A stretch of 64,000 bases of DNA from Roseimicrobium sp. ORNL1 (GTDB lineage Bacteria; Verrucomicrobiota; Verrucomicrobiia; Verrucomicrobiales; Verrucomicrobiaceae): the NCBI RefSeq assembly GCF_011044495.1, contig NZ_CP049143.1, positions 4,650,001-4,714,000 of the forward strand. The letters run 5' to 3'. The notes under the pieces are model-generated. The model was given only the letters and a program-made list of their open reading frames with translations, made no database searches and was not told the DNA's origin. Shown here piece after piece: positions 23,611-33,314 of this stretch. Each line of letters opens with the position of its first letter. Position 1 is the stretch's first letter. The translations under genes and the position numbers were made by a program.

Positions 23611-26181
23611 CTACATCACGCGCCGCCGACGCCGCGATACCAAGGCCCCGGCACCAACCAACAGCAGCAGCATCCTGCCAGGCTCGGGAACCGCCGCGAT
23701 GGACACGGTGACGTAATACCCGGCGCCGGCGCCGCTTTCCACAATGTAGGGATTGAGTTGGAAGTCCCCCAGAGTCGTGGTGCCCAGTTTGATGTTCTGA
23801 TAAGAAAGCATCGACAGGGAACTGCCAGCCCAGTCGATGAGCTTCCACGACAGCCCTTCTTCCCAAAGTGAGGTGTCCTCGGCCTTGATCTCGATGATGG
23901 CATTGTCGAGGCTCAGTGAACCGGTGGTGACGATTCGGAGCGAGTCATTCACGTCATCGTTGAAGTCCGGCGTCGAGAGAAAAGACCCGGGCTCGAAGAG
24001 ATCGAACTGCAACGTGCCATTAAGGTTCACATTCACATTCAATCCTGTCCCCCCCAAGGTCAGCCTCCGATTGGGTTCGTAGCTTACGCCGTGACCTGCG
24101 CCCACCGTGATCTTGCCCGCATTGAGCGAGATGCTCCCCCCGTTTCCAGCGGTGATGGCGCCGCTCCCTCCGAGAGTGCCACCCGAGTTCACAGTGACTG
24201 ACCCCGTGCCCGTGGCAGAGCCCGTGTCACTACCCACCATGAGCGTGCCCCCGTTCACCGTGGTTCCGCCGGAGTACGTATTCGCACCTGTGAGGCTCTG
24301 CACGCCAGCGCCATTCTTGACCAATGCCACAGTACCGGCTCCATCCTTGATGACACCGGAGAACTCCACGCTGCCGCTTTCCGGGGCAGTGGTGATGGTG
24401 GCCGCGCTCGCGCTGGTATTGGTGATGACACCATTCGCGGAGACCGTTGCGACAAGGCCTTCCACGGTCTCCGTCTGACCATTGAGATCCAGGGTCGCCA
24501 CGTTCGTGCCGCCGTTGAACCGCACCTTGGTGCCATCCGGCAACACCCCTGAGGCTCCCAGACGCAAAGTGGTGATGTTTCCAGAACCGAGGCCGATGAT
24601 GGTGTCTCCCGTGTAGTCATTGGTGGTGCCGCTCAGAATGAGGAAACCGCTATCATTGTGCACCCTCAGGTCACCGGTGCCTGTGATCCTGCCATTCACG
24701 GTCAGGGTCTTGTCCCAACCAGCGCGGAATCCACCGCCTGCGGCGCCCAGAGTGATGACTCGCGCGGCATCCAGCACCAGATTGGAATCATTGTTCATCA
24801 GCACGCCACCATCGAGGGTAATCATGCCGCTGTTGGCGCCAAAGCTGCCATTGCTCGTGCCACGAAGAAAGCCTGACTTCACAAGGATACCGCCCGTGAA
24901 AGTGCTGTTCGCCGCTGAGAGGGCGACCACACCACCGGTCCCAGTCATGGCAATTTCCAGGGAGCCGTCACCTGTGATGACATTGGCCGAACCGTAGGTA
25001 TTGCTCCTGTTGAAAAGCAGCTTCGTGCCCGCCGACAGGTTCACCGCGCTGTTGTTGTTCCCCAAGGTGCCCGTGGTGCCACCGTTACCAATCTGCAAGA
25101 TGCCGCCCGTTACGTTGGTGACGCCATAGTTGTTGTCCTTGGTCAGGATGAGCTTGCCATCGCCCTGCTTTGTCAGCGTGCCATTGCCCGCCGAGGCGCC
25201 AAAGATGGCGTTGTTCACGGTGTAGTCGTTGCTGCGATTGATCACCAGGGAGGTGCCGTTGGACATCGTCACATTCCCCACACCCAAGGTACCGGAGATG
25301 CCTCCATTGCCGATGGTGAGTGTACCGCCGGTAATATTCGTAGTGCCCTGGTAGGTATTGTCCCCGGTAAGCACGACATTGCCACCGTCTGTCTTGGACA
25401 GGTTGCCTGCACCGGAGATCGCGCCGTTCACGGTGAAAACGGTTCCGCCGTACACGCGGATGGTGCCGTGGTTGCTTCCCAATTGGATGGAACGCGTGGC
25501 ATCCAGCGAGATGTTCTGATTGTCATTCATCAGCGTACCCCCATTCAGGATCACGCTGTTGTTCGCATCTCCCAGGGCCTTCTGTGCATTGGCTGCAGTG
25601 GAGTTGTAGATCTGGAGCACGCCACTGTTGACCGTGATGGATCCAACGAATGTATTCACCCCGCTCAAGCGGGTCCAGTTCGAGCCACTCGCCGCGGTGC
25701 CATTCACAGCCATGACGATATTTCCCGTGCCGGTGATAACGGACTGGATGTCATCCTTGCCACCAGCATTTCCGGCGACGTTGGTGATGGAGAGACCTCC
25801 GGTGATATCAATGCTTCCTCCGGTAATATTGGTGACACCCCCCTCCTGAAACTCGATGGAAGGCGTGGCCACAGTGCCGGTGATGGCCACATTCCATGCG
25901 CCCGTACCATCCGTGCCAGCGCAGAAGACCACGCCGCTGCCATTCACCCAGCCTGAGGTGGCAGCGGTGCCATCAGAATTGGTGCTCCAGTAGGTGTCAC
26001 TCGTCCAGCTTCCTCCTTTATTGCCGGAGCCTGTGGTGGCTCCATTGGTGTCCCAGTAGAGTGTGGTCTGCGCCACAAGTCCCTGCGCAATCACCACGCA
26101 CAGGAATGCGGTGAGCCAGGCTGAGGTTGGAAGAGATGTGAAGAGACCGCGACGGAAGGGGGGATGTACGATCATGAACAA
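23611..26181 (-). CDS. Autotransporter-associated beta-strand repeat protein with PEP-CTERM tail
   Basis: 856 residues. Signal peptide (SAWLTAFLCVVIAQGLVAQ), then TTLYWDTNGATTGSGN, typical of verrucomicrobial surface proteins. Residues about 120-690 are parallel beta-helix repeats: units such as GNLSKTDGGNVVLTGDNTY, GTTNITGGTLTIGNGG and ALVKNGAGVQSLTGANTYSG, i.e. PATR repeats (autotransporter-associated beta strand). No C-terminal beta-barrel is present; instead a PEP-CTERM tail (VPEPGRMLLLLVGAGALV, then RRRRR) marks it for exosortase. It is probably a surface or matrix adhesin (inference). Confidence 0.9.
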   Translation of the reverse strand: MFMIVHPPFRRGLFTSLPTSAWLTAFLCVVIAQGLVAQTTLYWDTNGATTGSGNKGGSWTSDTYWSTNSDGTAATSGWVNGSGVVFCAGTDGTGAWNVAITGTVATPSIEFQEGGVTNITGGSIDITGGLSITNVAGNAGGKDDIQSVITGTGNIVMAVNGTAASGSNWTRLSGVNTFVGSITVNSGVLQIYNSTAANAQKALGDANNSVILNGGTLMNDNQNISLDATRSIQLGSNHGTIRVYGGTVFTVNGAISGAGNLSKTDGGNVVLTGDNTYQGTTNITGGTLTIGNGGISGTLGVGNVTMSNGTSLVINRSNDYTVNNAIFGASAGNGTLTKQGDGKLILTKDNNYGVTNVTGGILQIGNGGTTGTLGNNNSAVNLSAGTKLLFNRSNTYGSANVITGDGSLEIAMTGTGGVVALSAANSTFTGGILVKSGFLRGTSNGSFGANSGMITLDGGVLMNNDSNLVLDAARVITLGAAGGGFRAGWDKTLTVNGRITGTGDLRVHNDSGFLILSGTTNDYTGDTIIGLGSGNITTLRLGASGVLPDGTKVRFNGGTNVATLDLNGQTETVEGLVATVSANGVITNTSASAATITTAPESGSVEFSGVIKDGAGTVALVKNGAGVQSLTGANTYSGGTTVNGGTLMVGSDTGSATGTGSVTVNSGGTLGGSGAITAGNGGSISLNAGKITVGAGHGVSYEPNRRLTLGGTGLNVNVNLNGTLQFDLFEPGSFLSTPDFNDDVNDSLRIVTTGSLSLDNAIIEIKAEDTSLWEEGLSWKLIDWAGSSLSMLSYQNIKLGTTTLGDFQLNPYIVESGAGAGYYVTVSIAAVPEPGRMLLLLVGAGALVSRRRRRVM

Positions 26182-26508
26182 CTGTCTTTGGGGGGCCTCC
26201 TGCGTAGCCAGCCCAAAGCTTCCTTCAATACATCTCGGGTCACGATACGTTCACATAAGGTCCATGACCATTCCGTTGACGATTCGATTGCTCGATCGAG
26301 CTGCCACCACACGCGGTTTCACCCGCCTCACATGGCACGTCCGCACCATAGATTCAGACGCGGCCGTCTCCCAAGCTCAGGCAGACCAGGCTGGCTTGAT
26401 GATCTGCGGCCATGCAGCGTCGAAAACATATTCCACGCAATCCGCATGGTGAGATGCGAAGAACGGGGGGCTGGCAATCAGACGCACTCAAGCGGACGAC
26501 CTCCGGAC
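26182..26508. other. Gene-free stretch between divergent genes
   Basis: This 327-base gap separates two divergent genes and should contain both promoters. I see no repeat family, no convincing small gene and no clear regulator site. Confidence 0.4.
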
Positions 26509-27039
26509 ATGCGAATGCGAAAATCTGACTGGCAACACCTCGCGCTGCTGGCTATTCTGATGTCGCGGGAAGAAATGAAACCGGCCCTTCACAACCGTCT
26601 CCTGGCCTACACCTGGGAATTCTCGATTTCCATGGGAATCGCCAGTGCGATTGGATTCATGCTCCTCATCTTCCACCATGAGGGCGCACTCATCTGGGAT
26701 TGGTTTGTTATTGGCATGATACTCCTGACGGCTGTGCCGACTGCCGGAATTGGATACTTCTTCGGGGCGATTTATATCTGGATGATACTCGGCCATGTTG
26801 CCGCAAGGATACAAGGCGCCCCCTTCTCAAAGGGCGATGAAGTGATGGTGCTGTCAGGCAAACACAAGGGGCGCGTGACACGCATATATCAAGTTTGGGA
26901 ACCTCGCGGACAAATCCGGCTTGAGCTTGGAGAAGAGGCAAAGAAAGCCGTAACAGATGTCGTCTGCATTGTCACCGTCACGCGAACTCGCTGCAAAGAA
27001 TCTGCGCAGGCAGTCCGAGAGCATCCTGCTGGAGCGTGA
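26509..27039 (+). CDS. Two-helix membrane protein with a KOW motif
   Basis: 176 residues from ATG 26509 (ATG 26515 is also possible). Two membrane segments: SMGIASAIGFMLLIFHH and FVIGMILLTAVPTAGIGYFF followed by GAIYIWMILGHVAA. The C-terminal soluble part holds a KOW-like motif, KGDEVMVLSGKHKGRVTRIY, as found in ribosomal protein L24, NusG and similar RNA/ribosome-binding proteins. A KOW domain on a small membrane protein is unusual. No clear operon partner. Confidence 0.65.
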   Translation: MRMRKSDWQHLALLAILMSREEMKPALHNRLLAYTWEFSISMGIASAIGFMLLIFHHEGALIWDWFVIGMILLTAVPTAGIGYFFGAIYIWMILGHVAARIQGAPFSKGDEVMVLSGKHKGRVTRIYQVWEPRGQIRLELGEEAKKAVTDVVCIVTVTRTRCKESAQAVREHPAGA

Positions 27040-27486
27040 CGCTTTGAGTGTGAGCGCGCCCTAGAACAAGGAGGGGGACTCGCCGAAGTCCCAGCGGTGG
27101 GCAATGGTGGGTGCGGAGCCGTACGTTGCGAAGCTCACGGATTGCTTCCTCACACTTCGGATAGCCACGCCGCATGACGGCACTAAGCTAGTGCCGCTCC
27201 TTGAACACAGTGTTTCTCACATCGCGATTCCCCTTTTCTCCCTGGTAAGGGGCACCTTCTCTAATCACGCAAACGTCAGGCCAGGGGCCCGACGCCCACT
27301 GTCGGACTGGAAGCCTAACCTTCGGGCTTCCCATGCGGACTATTGATCCCGTGCACGCTCCACACTTCTGCGAGAAAACTGAAATGAAATGCCTCGCTCT
27401 TCCATGCCGTTAAGCAAGGACCAGCCGTAGCACCTGCACTTGCATCCGCACCTGCGTCTGCACCCCAGCACGCACGCTCTCCTTCC
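27040..27486. other. Gene-free stretch with hairpin and family-B repeat
   Basis: No supported gene in 447 bases. It contains a perfect hairpin (GGCACTA/TAGTGCC, 27179-27195) and the family-B element at 27274-27320. The promoter of the DUF4838 gene must lie near its end. Confidence 0.45.
27274..27320. repeat. Dispersed 'gtcaggc...gcctaacc' repeat (family B4)
   Basis: Runs from CGTCAGGCCAGGGGCCCGAC to GGAAGCCTAACC; same layout as the copies at 9725, 17939 and 18101, with several base changes. It lies about 165 bases upstream of the DUF4838 gene. Confidence 0.7.
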
Positions 27487-30400
27487 ATGAAACGTGTCCT
27501 CCTTTCCCTCCTGCTCCTCTGTTCGGCATCGCTCCCTCCCTGGTCCCCTTCCTTCGCCGCCTCAGCACCAGGCATGCTCGTGGAGAATGGCCAGCCGCGC
27601 TCAGAGATCGTCGTCGCAGAGAATGCCATGCGCCCCGTGCGACTCGCAGCGCAGGAACTGCAGGACCACCTGAAGAAAATCACCGGTGCACACGTGCCCA
27701 TCGTGACCACCCCCTCTCCTTCTTCGTCGCAGGCACAGGTGATGAAGATTTTTGTGGGCCGCAGCACTCACACTGACAAGCTGAAGGTCTCCGCCGACGG
27801 CCTGAAGGATGGCGCATACCGCATGGTGTCTGGAGACGGTTGGCTGGCGCTCATCGGCGAGGATACGGAGTTCACTCCCATCGCACCGTTTGCGAAGAGC
27901 AATGCGGAGATCGCCAGCGGGAAGCTGCAGAGCGAGTGGGATGCCATCACTGGCGAGTTGTGGGGCGTGCCTCATCCCGGTCTCTATAAAAATCGCCTCC
28001 GTCTGCCCGGCACCACTGGCCTGCCGGATGCCCTGCGTGCGACACCAATCGCAAGTGCTCCCAATGCCGCGCCGATGGAGCTCTGGGGCTACGATGAACG
28101 CGGCTCGTACAACGCGGTGTGCGGTTATCTCATGGGGTTGGGCGTTCGCTGGTACATGCCGGGAGAGGTTGGCGAAGTGATCCCCACCCTGAAGTCACTT
28201 CCACTCCCCAAGGTGAATGAGACGGTGATTCCGGACTTCCCGATGCGCCGCTTCAACGTGAAGCTGGGCGTCTTTGGCGAAGACATGGCGAAGTGGGCCA
28301 TGCGACTTGGACTGCGTGATCCCTATGGCATCCAGGTGGCACATGGACTGGATGATATGACGCACCGGAAGGAGATTTTTGAGAAGTATCCGGAGTGGTT
28401 CGCGCTGTATGGCGGCAAGCGGCACACCGCCCCTGACCAGCGGCTGAACCAGCTCTGCTACTCCAATGAAGAGCTCCTCCAGCACACCGTGCGCTACGTG
28501 CGCGCGCAGCTCGACCACTACAAGCTGGATGCCATTTCCGTAATGCCGCCGGATGGCTTCAGCGCGATGTGCCAGTGCGATAAATGCAAAGGCAAGGATA
28601 CTCCCGAGCGCGGTCCCCAGGGCCTGCTCTCCGACTATGTGTGGGACTTCGTGAATCGCGTGGCGAAGGAAGTGCGCAAGAGCCACCCGGACAAGAAGGT
28701 CATGAACTGCGCCTACGGCGCCTACACGCTGCCTCCGCTGAAGATTGAAAAGCTGGAGCCGAATGTGGTCGTCTCGATTGTGGGTGGCCGTCGCCCTGCC
28801 AACAACCGGCCTGATGAGCAGGCCGCCATCAAAGAACTGCGTGAGAGCTGGCTGCCCAAAATCTCCAACCCACTCATCAATTTCGAAAACTATCCCCTCA
28901 CCGAGCGTGGCTGGTACCTACCTGCCTACACGCCGCATGTCATGGGAGAGAGCATCAATGCGATCAAGGACACCTTCCAGGGAGAGGACATCTGGCTGAG
29001 CATGCGCCAGGATTTCGAGAAGACGGACCCTGGCTTCAATCACTTCCTCGTCTACTTCACCCAGCGCATGTACTGGGGTGGGCCGAAGCAGGATGTGGAC
29101 GCGATGTTCCGCGAATACGTACGCCTCTTCTACGGTCCCGCGGAGCAGGAGATGCTGGCCTTCTTCGGCTACTGCGAGAACAACTGGCAGGACATGGAGA
29201 AGGACAAGGCGAAGGCAGACCACGCGCTCGCCCTCTTCGCCACCGCGAAGGCGAAAGCGGAGCCTGCCTCCATCCACGGTCGTCGGCTGGCGTTGGTCGA
29301 TGCCTACCTCAACGGCCTGCGCAACAAGAGCGAGCAGCTTGGCAAGAAGCGCGGCCCCGTGCCGGTGTTTCGCCTCGTGGGTGAGGGCCGCGGGAAGATT
29401 GTCGTCGATGGCAAACTCGATGAGGAACCCTGGGCCAAAGTATTCCCCTCCGCCACGTGCCGCCTGCGTGAGCTCCAGACCGGTCGTCTGCCAACCTTCG
29501 GCACCACGGTGAAAGGCACGCTCATGGGGAATGATTTGTACCTCGCTTTCATTTGCGAAGAAGAGCCCGGCACGAAGCCACAGATTGGTACCTCAAGGAA
29601 AGATGATGCCGCACTGTGGTATGGCGATTGTGTGGAAGTGCTGCTGGAGACGAACTCTCACTCGTACTATCAAATCGCCGTGAGCCCCAGTGGCGCGGTG
29701 GTAGACCTCGACCGCTCGGCACCGCGCAATGCCTGGCTCTCGTGGGACTCGCAGGCCGAGGTGGCCACCAGCATGGCAGATGGTCACTGGATTGTGGAAA
29801 TGCGCATCCCGCTCACGGACGACGAGAATGATCCGCTGCATCAGGTCATCGGCCAGAAACCCACAAAGAGCCTGCCGTGGTTCGTGAACTTCTGCCGCCA
29901 GCGCGTGCGTGAGGATGGACAGGAGCACAGCGCCTTCTCACCAACCGGCGCAGATCACTTCCACAATGCGATGAAGTTTGCCCATTTCTACAACGGCAAC
30001 AGCTTCGACTTCGATGCGGCCGAGCCCGATGCGGATTTCCTCACGGCGATGCGCAAGGCCGCGGACCTCGACACGAGCAAGACACGCGAACAAGCCGTGG
30101 ATGCCTACGTGAAGGCCTCAGAAGGCAAACTCTCCCCGCTGCAAAAATCGCACGCGCTCGAGAGTGCCGCCATCGCGGCAGGCCAGTTGCGCAAGTATGA
30201 CATGGCAGACCAAATCGCTGCCACCATTCCCGTCGAGGCCGTGAAGAAGTCCGTGCGCATGCGGAATCTTCTCAATCAAGCAAAAGCGCCCCAGGTGGTC
30301 GCGGAGTACGCGAGCGAGGACATCACGAAGTGGCCCTTCTGGAAACGCGGCGATGGTTATTACACACGTGGTCGCGCCTATGCCATCACGAAGCAGGCGA

Positions 30401-30840
30401 AGGAAGCCGAGGCAGATCTCACCAGCGCCCTGCCGTGGATCGCTGACCGCCGTGTGCGCGATGCCACACTCCTCGCCCAAGGCCAGAACCGTGAGACCAA
30501 CCTGAAGGATGCCGATGGTGCCCTCAAGGCGTATCACACCATCGTGGATGGCGTGGCACAGATTGGTTCCTCAGACCAATACGGAGCCCTGCACGGCATC
30601 GCCCGCATCCACACCCAGCGCGGTGAGTTTGATGCGGCCCTGAAAGCGCTGAACACCATCAATCTCGACAAAGCCCCCGGCATTCTGCGCACCACTACCC
30701 TGTTAGCGATTGGCGATACCCGACTCGCCGCAGGCAAGAAGGCCGAAGCATTGGCCGCTTATAAGACGGTGGCGGAGGACAAGACCACCGAGCCGCGCTT
30801 CAAGAAGACTGCGGAGGAGAAGATAGCGGGATTGAAGTGA
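27487..30840 (+). CDS. Secreted DUF4838 glycoside-hydrolase-like protein with CBM9-like and TPR-like regions
   Basis: 1117 residues. Signal peptide (MKRVLLSLLLLCSASLPP). Residues about 30-110 look like the small domain seen before many GH20-type barrels (VAENAMRPVRLAAQELQDHL). Residues about 180-600 match DUF4838: GVRWYMPGEVGEVIP, MPPDGFSAMCQCDKCKGKD, YGAYTLPPLKIEKLEPNVVV, FLVYFTQRMYWGG. Residues about 630-840 resemble a family 9 carbohydrate-binding module (GKIVVDGKLDEEPWAK, WYGDCVEVLLET, WFVNFCRQR). The rest is helical with TPR-like repeats. DUF4838 proteins are presumed polysaccharide-degrading; no enzyme activity can be assigned from sequence alone. Confidence 0.85.
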   Translation: MKRVLLSLLLLCSASLPPWSPSFAASAPGMLVENGQPRSEIVVAENAMRPVRLAAQELQDHLKKITGAHVPIVTTPSPSSSQAQVMKIFVGRSTHTDKLKVSADGLKDGAYRMVSGDGWLALIGEDTEFTPIAPFAKSNAEIASGKLQSEWDAITGELWGVPHPGLYKNRLRLPGTTGLPDALRATPIASAPNAAPMELWGYDERGSYNAVCGYLMGLGVRWYMPGEVGEVIPTLKSLPLPKVNETVIPDFPMRRFNVKLGVFGEDMAKWAMRLGLRDPYGIQVAHGLDDMTHRKEIFEKYPEWFALYGGKRHTAPDQRLNQLCYSNEELLQHTVRYVRAQLDHYKLDAISVMPPDGFSAMCQCDKCKGKDTPERGPQGLLSDYVWDFVNRVAKEVRKSHPDKKVMNCAYGAYTLPPLKIEKLEPNVVVSIVGGRRPANNRPDEQAAIKELRESWLPKISNPLINFENYPLTERGWYLPAYTPHVMGESINAIKDTFQGEDIWLSMRQDFEKTDPGFNHFLVYFTQRMYWGGPKQDVDAMFREYVRLFYGPAEQEMLAFFGYCENNWQDMEKDKAKADHALALFATAKAKAEPASIHGRRLALVDAYLNGLRNKSEQLGKKRGPVPVFRLVGEGRGKIVVDGKLDEEPWAKVFPSATCRLRELQTGRLPTFGTTVKGTLMGNDLYLAFICEEEPGTKPQIGTSRKDDAALWYGDCVEVLLETNSHSYYQIAVSPSGAVVDLDRSAPRNAWLSWDSQAEVATSMADGHWIVEMRIPLTDDENDPLHQVIGQKPTKSLPWFVNFCRQRVREDGQEHSAFSPTGADHFHNAMKFAHFYNGNSFDFDAAEPDADFLTAMRKAADLDTSKTREQAVDAYVKASEGKLSPLQKSHALESAAIAAGQLRKYDMADQIAATIPVEAVKKSVRMRNLLNQAKAPQVVAEYASEDITKWPFWKRGDGYYTRGRAYAITKQAKEAEADLTSALPWIADRRVRDATLLAQGQNRETNLKDADGALKAYHTIVDGVAQIGSSDQYGALHGIARIHTQRGEFDAALKALNTINLDKAPGILRTTTLLAIGDTRLAAGKKAEALAAYKTVAEDKTTEPRFKKTAEEKIAGLK

Positions 30841-30870
30841 GAAGTAGCGGGTGTAATCATTCCAGTAGAA

Positions 30871-31404
30871 ATGCTCACCTTTCAAGAAGCACGAATCCTT
30901 GCCCTTGCTCATCTGCGGGAGATGGACCGTAGTGCGCGCAGCACGAATGAGAGTGTCATCATCGACTCAGCGACTGCATCCTTCGACTTCGGTTGGGTAT
31001 TCTGTTATCAGAACCGTGAATATCTGGAAACCGGCAGGGTCGGCTCAGCCTATGCTGGCAATGCTCCACTTCTTGTGGACCGGCACACTGGACAGCTGCA
31101 TGAGACCGGCACACACAGCCGCCTTGAGTACTTCGTGTCGAACTACCAGCTTACTGGTGATCCCCATCGCGAGCCCGTATGGCACCTTTCCTTTACGTTG
31201 CACGCTCCTTCGCCCGACATTCCTGCCGCAGTTCGGCTGTTTCGTGATCGCATGGCCATTTCGTTGGCTGAAGCGAAGCGGACCGTAGATGCACTGCTGA
31301 CGGGTGAGAGTCGCTCCTTCGGAATAGGCACACGAGAGCAAGCCGAGGAAGTACGAGTTTGCTTTGCACATGTCGGCTTCCCCTCCGAACTGGTTCCGAA
31401 ATAA
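30871..31404 (+). CDS. Imm35 (YrhB-domain) immunity-type protein
   Basis: 177 residues. Residues about 25-90 carry the Imm35/YrhB pattern: VIIDSATASFDFGWVFCYQN, then SREYLE-like NREYLETG, AGNAPLLVDRHTG, HETGTHSRLEYFVSNY. The last part (AISLAEAKRTVDALLTGES) resembles the tail of ribosomal protein L7/L12-like domains seen after some YrhB domains. The family is known as a predicted immunity protein in polymorphic toxin loci. It starts 30 bases after the DUF4838 gene and precedes a Fic-domain protein by 275 bases on the same strand. The pairing with the Fic protein is inference. Confidence 0.8.
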   Translation: MLTFQEARILALAHLREMDRSARSTNESVIIDSATASFDFGWVFCYQNREYLETGRVGSAYAGNAPLLVDRHTGQLHETGTHSRLEYFVSNYQLTGDPHREPVWHLSFTLHAPSPDIPAAVRLFRDRMAISLAEAKRTVDALLTGESRSFGIGTREQAEEVRVCFAHVGFPSELVPK

Positions 31405-31679
31405 ACGACGCGGCCCCCTGCGTCACCGCCAGTGGGTCCCTCCCCAACGGTCCCCCTCTTGAACCACGCTTCATTTTGCAGACTACCTCTCCGTAGCCCT
31501 CGACTCCGCGGAGTGATTGAGCAAAATGAGTGGCAGCGCGTTTCGCCATCCACCCACCAACTCTACTTTGCGCTGCAGCATACACCGGGTGTGTCCCCGG
31601 CAGGGTGTTCATGTAGAGGCATGGGAAAGCACCTCTCCAGGCCTTCGCACAGACCACTCACCTCAGCCCCACGACTTCC

Positions 31680-33221
31680 ATGCCCGAACTCACCGCTGCA
31701 GAAAGGGAGACTCTCACCTCCGCACAAGCAAACCTGATGACGGTGGCGACTCAGGGAGTCCACCGCCTCCCTCCCGATTTCACCAGGGGCACGCCCGAGG
31801 GGTTCGCACTGAACTTCGACAGGACGTTGGGCGAAGTGCAGGTGCTGCAGCATTACCGGGCCGGAGTAGCAGCCCTGCCGATGGATGGCACACAGGCTGC
31901 GGAACTGCAGGCCACGCTGAGGAATTTTGACCGTGAAATCGACCGCGGCCTCAGCTTGTTGCGGGCATATTCGGCCTATTCAGGCGCCACGAACGATCAA
32001 CAGATTGCGCAGTTGCAAAGAGTGCAGGCTCTGGCCGACCGGCAGGCGAGCACCGTGGGAGTGCAGCCAGAATCGCGGCAGGCGGCGCTAACCCTCCAGA
32101 GTGACCTGCAATCCGAGATAACCACCAGGCGAGGTCGCGATTTTGGGACCGAAATCGTAAAACTGCCCGGGAGTCCGGAATACCAATCCAGCCTTACGGA
32201 TGTGGATGTGGCTGTCAGGGCGCGCCAGAACATGGGTCGATTCATCCGGGATGATGCGACCACTGTCCTCGCTCGTGAGCCCGACCCCAAGACCGTCAGC
32301 GAGGTGAGGCAGTTGACTGAGGAACTCCAGGCCAAAAACTTGGAGCTTCACATTTACATGGATGAGGCATCCCTCCAGCGGTCGCAGGATGAGATTAACC
32401 ACATTCGCATGGGCAGCTCCGACACCATCCAGGGAAAGAGCGGCGGCGGAGAAAAGGCAGGTGGCGCGGATCAGGCCACACGAAACTGGCTTGAGGCGTC
32501 GGACCGTGCCAGGGAAATTGCCCTCTCAGGGAGGCCCATCACACTCGCTCAGATCCAGGGGCTCAATCGGATCCTGAATCAGAACATGCCCGCGAATGAC
32601 GGCACCCCCGGTCAGTTCCGGGACAAGACTGAGACTGCCGGCGGCGGCTCGCAGTATCCCTATCCCGAGCATGTGCCGCAGATGATGGAAGAGTACGTCC
32701 GCTGGTTTGAGCAGAACCAGCACCGCGACCCCATTGAGCTCGCGGGACTCTCCTATCAGAAGCTGGTGAGCATCCATCCATTCGACGATGCGAATGGCCG
32801 TACCTGTCGCCTCGTGGCGGACGCCATCCTACAGAGCAGAGGACTGCCACCTGCGTCCTATACGAGCGCCGAGGTCAATCTAGCCGTCTTTGGCCAGCCC
32901 CAGGGGGGCACGCAAAACATCACGCCGGATCAGGCCATCCAAACCGTGGGCACCGCCGTGCGGCGCAGCGTGGGAATCATGCAGCGGCACCAGCTTGCCA
33001 TCGAGCAGGGACAGGAGGGCCCCTCCACTTCGTCCTCCAGCACGTCACACTCGCATTCCGGTCCGTCTTCCTCCTCATCCTCGAGTACTTCACAGTCTCA
33101 TCCAGGCCCCCCTCAGCAAACTGTGCGTGATGCCCTCAAGTGGACTCGTGGGAATGTTCATCCCCCCGGGCAACAGCACTCCCATGGGACGGGGGCGCAT
33201 CCTCCAGGCCATCTGGGATGA
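31680..33221 (+). CDS. Fic-domain protein with large N-terminal region and Ser/His-rich tail
   Basis: 513 residues, no signal peptide. The Fic core lies at about 270-430; the active-site motif is HPFDDANGRTCR starting at His366, where the usual HPFxxGNGRxxR has Gly replaced by Ala. YPYPEHVPQMMEEYVRWFEQ before it fits the flap and preceding helix. Fic enzymes transfer AMP or other phosphate-linked groups to proteins. The first 250 residues are helical and unrelated to common small Fic proteins; the tail (450-513) is low complexity Ser/His/Gly/Pro (STSSSSTSHSHSGPSSSSSS). I could not find the (S/T)xxxE(G/N) inhibitory motif. It could be a toxin or effector, with the upstream Imm35 protein as its partner. 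Confidence 0.85.
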   Translation: MPELTAAERETLTSAQANLMTVATQGVHRLPPDFTRGTPEGFALNFDRTLGEVQVLQHYRAGVAALPMDGTQAAELQATLRNFDREIDRGLSLLRAYSAYSGATNDQQIAQLQRVQALADRQASTVGVQPESRQAALTLQSDLQSEITTRRGRDFGTEIVKLPGSPEYQSSLTDVDVAVRARQNMGRFIRDDATTVLAREPDPKTVSEVRQLTEELQAKNLELHIYMDEASLQRSQDEINHIRMGSSDTIQGKSGGGEKAGGADQATRNWLEASDRAREIALSGRPITLAQIQGLNRILNQNMPANDGTPGQFRDKTETAGGGSQYPYPEHVPQMMEEYVRWFEQNQHRDPIELAGLSYQKLVSIHPFDDANGRTCRLVADAILQSRGLPPASYTSAEVNLAVFGQPQGGTQNITPDQAIQTVGTAVRRSVGIMQRHQLAIEQGQEGPSTSSSSTSHSHSGPSSSSSSSTSQSHPGPPQQTVRDALKWTRGNVHPPGQQHSHGTGAHPPGHLG

Positions 33222-33314
33222 TGCAGACACCCTACAGAGGTGGCATCTTCCCTTTTGGCGGGACCATCACCGAGACCCCTTGCCAGCCGGGCGGGACACG
33301 CTTTCATATCCCGC

